From the NCBI GenBank assembly GCA_016758965.1, contig JAEPRB010000019.1, positions 62,001 to 126,000 on the forward strand: DNA of 64,000 bases, written 5' to 3'. The first letter of the stretch is position 1. Every line of letters begins with the position of its first letter. The DNA comes from Circinella minor. Lineage: Eukaryota; Mucoromycota; Mucoromycetes; Mucorales; Lichtheimiaceae. The position numbers were made by a program, and so were the translations under genes. This document shows positions 50,573-60,693 of the stretch, one piece after another. Under the pieces are notes generated by a model. That model saw only the letters and a list, made by a program, of their open reading frames with translations, was not told the DNA's origin and searched no databases.

Positions 50573-51631
50573 TTCGATAATATATATTTATAGTGTTGTC
50601 TTTTTTTTTTGAGTATTGAAAATAAAAATAAAAATAAAAAAAAAGAATCGACTGACGCTCGTTATTTTTTTTTTTGTTGGTTGGTGTATAATAGTAATAT
50701 AATATAAAAATAGAGAAAAAAAAACCAAAGAACCCTTTAATTCCGTTTTATATCTATTTCTTTGTTCTCTCTTAGTAATAATAATATAAAAAAAGGGGGG
50801 GGGTAAATATAGAGTTGGATGGGGGGTATTTATAAAAAAAGAGGAAATAATAGTAATAAAAAAGAAAAGAAGAGTTGAAAAAAAAAGAGAAGTTAAAAAA
50901 AAAAACTAATAAGTTTCAAGGCATTTCGTTAGATGCTAAATTAGGTAATTGTAGTGTAATGTATCGCTCAGCAGCATGGTTTTTCGCCTTTTGACTCTCC
51001 AAAATAGGCTTTTGTATACATCATCATTCACCTTTCTTTCTTTTTTCCTTCCAGTCATTCGATTGCTTGGCATCATTAATCCATTCTGATTAATGGATGA
51101 TTCGATTATACTCCACAACAATAATAATTGACTGTAGAACATTGAAAGAACGAGAAATATAACCTGTAACATTAAAATATATAGTGTGTCTTTAAAAACA
51201 ATGTTACCCAATTCTTTATTATTATTATTTTAATGGGTAACATAGAATATTCTAGTGATTACAATAAGATGGAAATGTGTTGCCTGGAACTACCAATAAG
51301 TGATAATTCCAACCGCATTACGTGCTTAATTATTGTAATAAAAGAATTTAGCCTTTGAATAATGATAAGATGACATATATGGTATAATAGGGTGTTGCAG
51401 AATAAAGATGTGTTACAGTCAGGCTTATGGAAATTGGCGTTTTCTAAAAAATAATTGGCCGAAAGTCAAAAAAAAATTGATCGGATTTTAAAAATAAATG
51501 TCACAAGGTTAAATTATTTTTGGCACAAGTTGATAACTAAAATTAGCCGAAGAATTGCATTTAATTGGCAGATGTTTTTGGCGGGTTTTTTTTTTGTCCT
51601 TTTTGCTTCTTTATAAAAATATAACATAACA
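50573..51631. other. Intergenic region: ankyrin gene promoter and left flank of the transposon cluster
   Basis: Up to about 51 kb the DNA is homopolymer-rich (A, T and G runs) and holds the ankyrin gene promoter. From about 51.4 kb the texture changes and the left flank of transposase copy A begins. A GGCGTTTTCTAAAAAATAAT stretch at 51436-51455 recurs with few changes beyond the right end of the transposase. TTTGGCGGG, close to an E2F core, lies at about 51578. Confidence 0.55.
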
Positions 51632-53004
51632 ATGACTACATTCTTTTATGAAGATGGACAAGAAAACCTTTTCAATGAACATGGAGAAAAAGTTTACGAT
51701 CCAATGGAAGATGTTTTAACACAAATTGACGATCCCAATATAGTTCTTGAAACAATAACTAATCGAGAAACTTACTTGAGTGCTAAACGCCCCGAAAAAG
51801 CTACTGGTGAACCATCAGTTACGAAGCCATTGAAATCTAGTAATTTGACCAAATCAACCAAGTCATACAGTATCTATAGTGATACGACTAGAGAGTCGTT
51901 TATCGACCGTATGCTTGAGCAACCGCAAGAGCGTGGCTTAGTGGCTAAAGTTACAAGAGAACTCAACGTGAAGTATTGTACTGCACTGAATTGGTGGCAC
52001 ATTTATGAAGAAACGGAAGGGGTGCCGTATAAAAATAGTGAAAAAAAAACAGTGGCCCAAAAAGCTCATTTACAACTAAGCATAACGAGTACATTACCAA
52101 GCTACTTGACAACGACCCTCAGATATTTGCGGACGATATAATAAATAGCTTGACTGAACAATTTGAGGCTTCACCATTTCAAAATCGCAAATGAACAACC
52201 ATTTACGTAATACTATGCTTATCACTGTAAAAAAGCCATATTTCGAACCTGAGGTTAGAAACTCAGTAGAGAATCTCCAGACACGATTCGAATGGTTTAT
52301 GAAATGGAAAGATTCTGATATGGATTTTACGAAAAATTGTATTTTTATAGATGAAGCCGGCTTCCACATCAACATGAGACTCAATTGGGCCAGATCGAAA
52401 AGTGGAAAAAAGGCCATCATAAAGCAACCACAAACCAGAGCACCAACACATACAATCATTGGTGCCATTCACTCCTCTAGCATTATTCACGTTGCTATCA
52501 GAAAACCACCACCAAAAAAAGAAATTGAGGCTGCTAAAAAAAAAAGAAAGGCTAATAATGGGAAAAAAAGAGATTAGTGGAGAGAATACAGAGGTTAACG
52601 ACGATTCTGCTGATAATAATTCAGTAAAAAAAGGTACAACTGCTCACTTCGTTAAGTTCATGAACGAAGTTCTTGCTGTACTGGATGCCGAAGAAGCTTT
52701 TAAAGGAAGTTATATAGTTCTAGATAATACTTCTATTCATAAGTCTAAGCCGATGATAAGAAAGATTGAAAGTAAGGGTTACAGAGTAATGTATCTGCCT
52801 CCCTACTCGCCTGAATTGAACCCTATTGAACAGATTTGGGCAATAGTTAAAGGGAAGATGAAGCGTGACAGACTAATGAATGAAGAAAATTTGTCCAGTA
52901 GAATTACTGATGCTTGTAATGATATACTCATCAGTGACCTTAATGATTTCTGTAATCATTCTAAGCGCCAAATTGTTAATTGTTATAATAAGACACCTTT
53001 CTAA
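51632..53004 (+). pseudogene. Transposase copy A, Tc1/mariner/IS630 type (DDE_3), frameshifted
   Basis: The reading starts at ATG 51632 with TTFFYEDGQENLFNEHG. A helix-turn-helix region follows (ERGLVAKVTRELNVKYCTALNWWHIYEE). After a frame change in the A run 52041-52049 it continues NSGPKSSFTTKHNEYITKLL and LTEQFE. A second change at about 52167 leads to ISKSQMNNHLRN, then the first catalytic Asp in NCIFIDEAGFHINMR. A third change, in A runs around 52535-52570, leads to the last part with the second Asp in YIVLDNTSIHKSK and the final Glu in PPYSPELNPIEQIW. The spacing between the second and third catalytic residues is 34, as in Tc1/IS630 enzymes. The stop is at 53004. Without the three shifts all catalytic residues are intact, so inactivation seems young. 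Confidence 0.88.
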
Positions 53005-53366
53005 TATACAGTCGTCGTTCCAACGCCAAAGGGCGGTTTTCTAAAAAGAATGCGGCTAATAAAGCTTCCCAAAGGACTCTTTTGATTCATCTAATGGGCG
53101 GTTTAATTTTCCCAAAGAGCAATTTTTATTTTTTCAAAAGGGTCCTTTCATTTCAGACTTTTTGAACTTTTCTTCGGACTTTTAGAGTTTTAAGGTATAA
53201 AATGGATAAAAAAAGGCTACATGGGCATATACGGATGGTCGAAACTAAAAAAAAACACATTTCTGTGCGGCAATCTTAATGATCCAGGGTTAATGAGCAT
53301 TGGCGTTTTCGTGGTGCCATTTTTCCCTTGACGTTTTCCAAATACGACCTTGACAAAGTAGCACAT

Positions 53367-54590
53367 TTAAGCGCAGAAAGATTTTGGTTTGATGGGAGGC
53401 AATGGATCTTGTGTACGGATGAAATGAAGATTAAATTGTCCAAATGTCCAATTAAATTTAAAAGATCGGGTTTTTAGTTGGTAATGACATTCGAACAAGT
53501 TTTGTGAAGGTGTAAAAATGATGGAAGGATAGAGACATCGCAAAAAAAGTGATACAATTTCCAACAACCTGAAACGCCAAGACTACATTCAAGTTGAATC
53601 TGTCAATCGCATCTTTGCAAAAAATTGCAAGCCTGTAGAAGTCATTGACAAGCAGTGTTGGCGACATATCGGCATGTGGTTTGATTCCCCATATGCATTT
53701 GTGTGCTAGTATTGGTATCCTTGCCCCTATATATCAACCTTGTAGTCAAGACGGTTGTTGGAGTCGTGATTTTCGTCGACCACAATATTTGAACAATGTG
53801 CGACTTTTGCTGGCATTTTTGAGGATAAAAAACCGTGCACAAATAGATGAATGTAACTTGCTGCCAAATGAGCCTCTGAGAGAGGTTTCATATCGCAATC
53901 GTATATATACGACAACAACGCAACAATGGCATTAATCACACCGCGTTCATCTTCGGTTGCCTCCTCCGAAAGAGTCAACAGTTCGATTTTTGCGCGCGTT
54001 TCCTCCATTTCTTCATCAATGTATTGCTGGATAATGGTTTTGAGTCGTGAGGAAATTTGAAAATTGAAAGTATCACGACGATACTTGCTAATGACATTCG
54101 AACGCATCGCCTGCAATAGCGTAGGTGAAAAGATATTTATCGGTAGACTTTGATAATCATATCGCTTTTGGAGAACGAGAATACCAGACATAGATAAAAG
54201 TTCGTTGAAATGATCCTCAATTGTAAAAGTGGTTGTTCTCGAGTTTTTGATGCACAAAAATCTATAGTGATGGAATTTCAACGAAATATCTTCCCGTTGC
54301 ATTATCTAATGACCATCTGTCGGTAATTGTTGAACAGATGGGTTGTTGACAATGTGAATACTGTCTACATGTGAGGCAAGTTCTGACTTCGTATTCATTA
54401 CATTGGTGCATGAAATACACGTAAATTTTACAAGTATCTTGATACGCGCTTTGTTGTATTTTTCGATATTCGTTTTATTGTATACATGTACTGCGTTGCC
54501 CTGATCACTTTTGGTACGTCGTTCAACTTCTTTTCCGTGTGTTCGGTAAATGTGGTTTCTTGCACTTTGGAAGGTCGTGTACGAATTATC
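53367..54590 (-). pseudogene. Degraded zinc-finger/orphan gene fused to transposase copy B
   Basis: This sequence follows copy B on the minus strand. The first part is in the same open frame as the transposase: a half zinc-finger-like stretch (FQSARNHIYRTHG), then a full C2H2 finger (C-x2-C-x12-H-x4-H, TCISCTNVMNTKSELASHVDSIH, at about 54420-54354). After a stop at 54306 the frame 54302-53727 reads as a long helical protein (DHFNELLSMSGILVLQKRYD, then ISSRLKTIIQQYIDEEMEETR). Further shifts at about 53730-53840 and 53640 lead to NDFYRLAIFCKDAIDRFNLN and then, after another break at about 53460, to a short end at 53367. I do not recognise the family. The long helical part looks like a real protein that has decayed. 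Confidence 0.7.
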
Positions 54591-55443
54591 ACGCTTTGGA
54601 ACCCTCAAACTAACATTCATTAAGCCAGTGGCAGATATTGCACCTAAAATCGAAGTTGCGTTTGCTTTAGTTGTAGGGACTGTAACTATTGCAGGAGTTC
54701 CTTTCCTTGACCAAGCCATACTCCGTTTCAAATTAATATGAAAGGCTGATTCATCAAGAAAGACACAATTGGTTGTAAAGTCCAAGTCAGTTTGCTGCCA
54801 CTTTTGGACCCATTCGTACCTTTGCTGGATTTTTTTTTCGCTATTTCTTTTTAAAGGGTGGAATTGTGCTTGTTTAATGGATAGATTACACTGAGTTGTC
54901 ATGAAGTTATAAACAGTACTACGAGAAACATTAAGATCTACAAAGTTTTGTGTCAAACTTTCTACCACTTCAGTTAAAACAGCAGAAGGATTCTCATCAA
55001 TGTAGTTTAAAAGAAATCGTTTATGCTCCTCCCTAAGAATACGATGCCGACCAGATTTTTTCTTCTTCTCGAAAATGCTTTCAGGATCTTCGTAATAACG
55101 TTTGACCCATCTTTGGGCTGCACGAATATGAATACCTAATTGTCTCGCAGCAGCAGAAGCACTTAAGTTTTTACTAAAAATAGATGAAAAAATCTAGTTT
55201 TCTCGTCATCAGAGTAAAATGTATAGCGTCGCCTATTGCATAACTCCATATCAACATCTTCATTACTCATTTATTGCAGTTGGATGTATTGCAGGATCAG
55301 GTCTTTCTGGAGGTTTATTCTTTAGGAATTGAGTACGAGAACTTATGGTTTCGATAGCGAACAGCTCCTCATCAACAACAAGATCCATGGGCCCAGCTCC
55401 GTGCTCATCAACAACATGTCCTCGACCATCTTCATAAAAAAAA
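54591..55443 (-). pseudogene. Transposase copy B, N-terminal two thirds, truncated at the zinc-finger junction
   Basis: On the minus strand the remnant starts FFYEDGRGHVVDEHG at about 55443. It has a stop at the end of that block (INE-stop, about 55264), a new ATG at 55270, and a frameshift at about 55195. The downstream frame reads LSASAAARQLGIHIRAAQRWVKRYY (helix-turn-helix) and NPSAVLTEVVESLTQNF, then the first catalytic Asp in NCVFLDESAFHINLK. It ends after LMNVSLRVPKRDN at about 54591, where zinc-finger sequence begins in the same frame. The last two catalytic residues are missing, so it cannot encode a working transposase. Confidence 0.85.
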
Positions 55444-55727
55444 CTGAATACTCATTTTGAATAACTGTACTGTATTTCTACATTACTTGTCGCATTTTTC
55501 GAAATCTGTGTCGCACTTTTGAAAATCAGTTGTCGAGTTATCAAATCTGGGATGTCGCATTTTCGGTTTGGATTTGTCGGTAGCGTAGATGTCGCCTACA
55601 AAAAAAGGTATATCCGCAGAGTTCAAATGTAGAGAGCAAAACAAAGATAAGGTAAAAACAATATTTTATTGGGTAAGATAATAACAAAAAATAATAATGG
55701 AATAAAAAATGACATAAATAAACTACA

Positions 55728-56059
55728 CTAAATAGGGGCATCATTGAGACAATCATCGAAGCAGGAGATAGAGTGACGGATGTATCAATGGAGATCCTTG
55801 TGAGTAACCATATTGCAAGCTTCCGATTTTCTTGAAAAGAGTATGTCCACATCTAGCAGTTCTTCCCTCTTGATCGTATACTTCAACTTGGACCAAAATT
55901 GTTCAGTTCTGGAGAGTACGACGGGAGATAAACACAGTTGTAGTCACGTTCAGTAAGAGGCAGTTCAATGGTTTTTGATTGATTTGTTGGTGTGTGTTGT
56001 CCATAACCAGATAGTAGCATTTGAATTCAGGGTGCTTTTTCATGATGTCCATCGTATAC
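55728..56059 (-). pseudogene. Transposase fragment D, C-terminal third with the catalytic Glu deleted
   Basis: Minus strand. The start MDIMKKHPEFKCYYLVMDNTHQQ carries the second catalytic Asp. After a frame change the stretch CVYLPSYSPELN appears, but the expected Pro-Ile-Glu is missing; the sequence jumps to QFWSKLKYTIKREELLD in another frame. A deletion of about 8 nt thus removed the catalytic Glu. The end reads RKSEACNMVTHKDLH, a stop, then HSISCFDDCLNDAPI and the terminal stop at 55728-55730. The wording is that of the C-terminus of the same family as copy A. Confidence 0.75.
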
Positions 56060-56206
56060 TATAAAAACTTATAATGGTTAATTATTGTTCCTATAGCCTT
56101 ACCATGTTGTTGTTTTTCCTTTTTCTGTAGCTGTTCCAGTGCTCCGTTTTTTTTCTTGGATTGTTGTTGTTCTTTTTGAGGTAGTCCAGACTTTCACCTC
56201 GCAAGA

Positions 56207-56407
56207 GAACCCAAGTCAAAGAACATGATTGACAGAACAATCAGCTGCAATGGTTGGTATCAAGGACGTTCATCCAAAGATTACTAGCCGCAAGCATCTC
56301 CTGCGCAATCAAGAACCCAAGTCAAAGAGTATGACTGAATACAATCAGCTGCAATGGTTGGTATCAAGGACGTTCATCCAGAGATTACTAGCCGCAAGCA
56401 TCTTGAT
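56207..56407. repeat. Tandem duplication, about 106-bp unit, two copies
   Basis: The stretch beginning GAACCCAAGTCAAAG at 56207 is repeated from 56313. Both copies share long identical blocks, for example AATCAGCTGCAATGGTTGG and GACGTTCATCCA, with a few substitutions and a small indel near the start; the second copy ends at about 56407. The unit lies between transposase fragments D and C. Confidence 0.85.
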
Positions 56408-56671
56408 TGTTGAGGTAGGTCAGAAAAAAAGAGAAAAAACCCCACTGTACAGGGTTTCCAAAAAGTAATGTCGCAGCCAGTAGAAATCAATGTCGCAGGC
56501 CAATGTAAATTTAATGTCACATGTTTCAAAACTAAAAGTGGTTTGCCTAGAAATTAAATGTCGCTGAGTAATTGAAAAGCCCAGCTTGGCTCTCCAGAAA
56601 AAAAATATATTTATAAGGAAGCAGCATGTTTCTTTTTTTTTTCAAACTAAACTATACATCATAGTACAATT

Positions 56672-57297
56672 TTTTTTATGAAGACGGGCTGAGAAATGAT
56701 GTTGATGAGAATGGCAGACCTGAGCCTTATGCATTACATTGTCGATCAAAATCTTTTTGCACTAGAATCGCTTACATCACACAGTGAGTGTTTGCAAAAT
56801 GTAACTTTTACGAGTACTCCACAAGTCAATGTAGAGCATTTACATTATAAAAGAGAGAACAGAGTTGAAGGCTCGTATATGAGAGAAAAGACCGAAAAAA
56901 CATACATAATACTTGATATACCAATCAAAAGAAAAAGCTAGATTTTTCAAGCTGAAGATTGATAAGTGTTTGAGTGCTTCAGCAGCTGCAAAACAGTTAG
57001 GTATACATGTTCGTTCCGCACAGAGATGGGATAAAGCAGTATGAAGAGAATTCAGATTCAATCTGTGACAGTAAGAAACAAGGCTGTAAACATATTCTTA
57101 ATGAGGAACACAAAATGACAGTTATTAAGTATGTGGATTCTAACCCCTCTGCTGCAATTGTGGGATATAACTGAGCATTTAATGAATGAGTTTAGACTTA
57201 ATGATCTAAAAGTCTCCCGTAGCACAGTACATGCATTTATGAGGATAGAATGCAACTTATCATTGAAAAAAGCGGAGTTTCACGCTGTTGAAAGAAA
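56672..57297 (+). pseudogene. Transposase copy C, N-terminal half
   Basis: Plus strand. It begins FFYEDGLRNDVDENGRPEPYAL, passes several frame changes and stops, and has the helix-turn-helix block LSASAAAKQLGIHVRSAQRWDKA at about 56970-57040, close to that of copy B. It then reads LMNEFRLNDLKVSRSTVHAFMRIECNLSLKKAEFHAVERN and ends at about 57297, before any catalytic residue. The following DNA is A/T-rich and unrelated. Confidence 0.8.
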
Positions 57298-57606
57298 TAT
57301 GGTTTTTTTTATCAAAAAAGGAAAGAATAAGGTGGGAAAAGAAATAAATTATAAGTAAAGTGTGACAAATCATTAAGTTAAGCACGTTCATAAATATATT
57401 TTTCTCGTAACACAACCCAAACATTTCTCCCCCGCCTCAGTTGCCTTTGTACTACAGTTTTTTTTTTACTTCTTGGCATAGATTTTGTATTACCTCGAAA
57501 AGAAAGAAAACGAAAATACTTTAATTTCTCTGTGGTTGATTTTTTTTTTTTTTTTATACAAGAGGAACAATCATATTTACAGACAAACGTTAATTATAAA
57601 TATATT

Positions 57607-58446
57607 TTACATAAATTTGTTAAAAATACTCGAAGCAATGTTGCTTGCAGTACTATTACTGCTTTGCTGCTGTTGTTGTTGTTGCTGTTGTGATGGCTGC
57701 TGTTGTGATGGCTGCTGTTGTAGTGGTTGCTGCTGCTGTGGTTGCTGACCAGTGCTATTACTACCACCACCAACAAAACTCATTAAAGCACCAAACGCAG
57801 GGTTGGAAGCACCTTGTTGTTTTGTCATAAATAATTTGATAGCCCACATGATCGCGGTCTTTAAAATATCATTTTTGGGCGCACCTGCATTATTGCTGCT
57901 ATTAAAAAGTTTCATTGCTTCACCCATGGCAAGACCGGTAACTTGATCAGAACTTCCTCCTCCTCCTCCACTACTAGCACCACCACCACCGCCAGAACCT
58001 CCAGAAAACAACTTGAATGCTTGCATAGCAGCAGCAGAGCCGAGATCATTGACGGAAGAAGACTGTTGATTTTGATTATAAATTTTGTTAAAAGATTGAG
58101 CAGCGAAATTAACATCATTTTGATCAGCACTGGTAGTATTATTATCTTTCATGACACTGGATAAAATGTTGGATAACAATCCCTTATCCTCTAATTATTT
58201 AAGTATTTATGAGTAATTAAAAAAATTATTCTTCTCTTATATGTAATGAATCCGCAATTTTCTATATCTACCTCCACCACTACCACCAAAGTGTTGTTGT
58301 GCGATATTGGTGGCTTGACCAACATTAGCCGAACCTATATGTATATATATGCATGGTGCAAGGACCAATTAATAATTTCATCGAGAAAATTAAAATTAAA
58401 AAATATTTTATACTTTACCAAGTAATTGAGCAGCTTGTTGAAACAT
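57607..58446 (-). CDS. Small G/Q-rich protein, DUF7721-like, unknown function
   Basis: The spliced model gives 224 aa from exons 58446-58419, 58334-58272 and 58190-57607. It begins MFQQAAQLLGKxx-type (FQQAAQLLG), then GSANVGQATNIAQQHFGGSGG and EDKGLLSNILSSVMKDNN. The middle repeats a short A/F/L-rich helix: NFAAQSFNKIYNQ, AAAMQAFKLFSGG, GLAMGEAMKLFNS and MWAIKLFMTKQQG. A G/S run and a C-terminal Q tract encoded by CAG-type repeats (57655-57745) are low-complexity. This pattern resembles small fungal proteins grouped under DUF7721 (beta-flanking-like); that match is from memory and uncertain. Soluble, function unknown. Confidence 0.7.
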
Positions 58447-58785
58447 TCTTTTTATTAATGTTATAGAAAAACAAAGGAAATAGAAAGTATATGTATATTA
58501 ACTTATATACGCAAATATTTGCTGTTGCAAGGGGAAATATATATCGGATCTCAATAAATACCCTTGTAAAGTACTTTCAGTAACAAACAATAATCTTTAT
58601 TGACAAATACCAATTGTTTTTCAACATAAAGTTTCAACTATAAAAATATTATTTATTATATTCTTAAACAGAATATTTTATACAAAAAAGGGAAAGTATA
58701 CTAAATGTACGTAGGAGTATAATATAATATTGTTCAGAATATAATATTCAAAGTAATGGCATCATAATCATCTTTTTCTTCTTCA

Positions 58786-60693
58786 TCATCGTCTTAACTC
58801 TTTATTTATTTGTTCTCGATATTGAAGTTTTCGTTCAGAACAAAGTTGGTCCAATTTTTCAGAAGTTGAATCAGGATAACGTTGTTCAATATAAGTTTTT
58901 TCTGATGTAACAACGACAACATCACCTACAATATACATTGTATAATTTTTTTAATAATATTATTAGTTGAAGTTTAAAATATATATTTTTAAAAAAAAGT
59001 TGTTATTATTGTTAGTATGTACATACCATCAAGTGAATCATCTTCAATAAGACGCATATAAGCTTCAATACACCGAGACATTGGGACCATACCTAATGCC
59101 ATAGCAACTGTTTTTGATGGACCAGTAACCATGGGTGTATCTATAAAATAAATAAAGAAGGAATTGAGTTTCTTAATACAAAAGAAGAGAATCAACACGA
59201 AGAGGAGACACAGAAATTAAAATGTGATGTGATGATACAAACCAACAAAATGAGGGGCTACTGCATTTACTCGTATCCCTGTCGATCGAAAAAGAGTTCC
59301 ATAACTTTTAGTAAGTCCGATAATCTAATAAAAAACCGAAAGAAAAAAAAAAAAAAGATAATGTTAATAATGTAACAAAAAAAAACAGAAGACATAAATA
59401 ATAGTAATTATAGAAACGTACACCATGTTTTGAAGCCGCGTATAATGGAGCAAGTGGTGCACCAACATAACCATAAATAGAAGAAGTATTTATAATACAT
59501 CCAGGTTTATTATTTCGAACAAAATGTTGAATAGCCAGCCGATTGGCCTTTGCAGCAGCTGTTAAATTAACTTCCAAAGTTCGATAACTACCATCTACTA
59601 AACCATTATTTGTTTTGATCAGTAATAAAAAAACATGTATAGATTTTGGTTGTGATTAACTGTTTCTCGCCCTTCCCAGAAAACTCCATCCTTATTATTA
59701 TTACTATACAAAGATAAAATAAAACTACAACAAAATAATAGTAATAGTCATACACCACATATATATACCTTCACATATCTCATCAGACATCCAAATAACC
59801 CCCTTCCCCTTCCCCGTTTTCTTTTTTTTTTTTTTTTTTACTTTAAAGAATCATAGATTGAAATAAAGATTAATATATATTTTTTTGGTTACCTTGTTCT
59901 GTATCACTAACAAGGTTAGATGAATCCAAAATACCAGCAATGATTATAACCACATCTACGGATTGTTCAAAAGTTTTAGTTGACACCTCATATAATGCTT
60001 CTTGTGAACGCCAATCAGTTATATCACATTGATGAAATACAGCTACTTTTTTTTTGTTATTATCCTCTCTAAAGTAAACATATAAAACACAAATAGTAAA
60101 GATCGTTAACAACATGACGATGATTCATAGTTATATAATTACAATAAAAATTATTTGACATATGCATGCTTATTTTATTTTTCTCAATTAGGTATTAAGA
60201 AATAAAGAAGAATGTAAATAACAAATAGCCAATTTGATTAGATCATTGTACCTCCTATATTTATCATTCAATTCTTTTTCTAAGGCTATTCCTTTTTCTT
60301 CTTTGGTTCCGAGAAAAATGACATAGGCACTACAAATTGTTGTTTAAAAAATAATAATAAAGTATCACGTGAATTTTTGTTTGTTCTTGTTCAGTTAGCA
60401 ATATTATTTTATTGTTATTCTAACTATTTTTTATTTTCCCACATCGAGAATTCAAAATATTTACCCCAAACTAAGTAATGTGTCTGCAAGTTCTCGACCA
60501 ATTCCTATTATATAGATTAAAGTTAGTATTTTATTTTTATTTTTGGTTCTATAATATATTACTGCTACATTCTTAAATTTGTTATTCTTCAAAACCAAAC
60601 AAAAAAAAAAAGTGATACGTAATTAGTTGTAGAATTGTATAACATACCAGAAGTTCCACCATAAATAGCTATAACTTTTTGTTGTAAGTGCAT
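58786..60693 (-). CDS. Short-chain dehydrogenase/reductase (15-PGDH-like SDR)
   Basis: The spliced model gives 282 aa from exons 60693-60648, 60504-60465, 60329-60252, 60068-59893, 59594-59422, 59324-59243, 59140-59027 and 58925-58786. It is a classical SDR with a Rossmann fold. The cofactor motif is GGTSGIG (residues 12-18). The usual NNAG is IIAG. The catalytic set is N123, S151/S152 (INTSSIYGY), Y165 and K169 (LYAASKHG). After it comes IRVNAVAPHFVDTPMV. The order and the SSIYGYVGAP stretch resemble NAD+-dependent 15-hydroxyprostaglandin dehydrogenase-like enzymes. The substrate is unknown. The C-terminal about 45 residues are charged and lack a peroxisome signal. Confidence 0.9.

Larger units (their letters stand above)
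51400..57360. mobile_element. Cluster of decayed Tc1/mariner-superfamily (DDE) elements
   Basis: At least four transposase copies or fragments of one related family lie within 6 kb: A (+, nearly full length, frameshifted), B (-, N-terminal two thirds, fused to zinc-finger sequence), D (-, C-terminal third) and C (+, N-terminal half). A, B and C share an N-terminal FFYEDG motif and similar helix-turn-helix and catalytic regions. None has an intact reading frame. The last clear host gene before the cluster is the ankyrin gene and the next is the Q-rich gene at 57.6 kb. No clean terminal inverted repeats were found by eye. Confidence 0.85.

Noticed and set aside
57485..57748. Plus-strand frame with Cys-rich run over the Q tract
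   Set aside because: It is the antisense translation of the CAG-type repeat of the real minus-strand gene.
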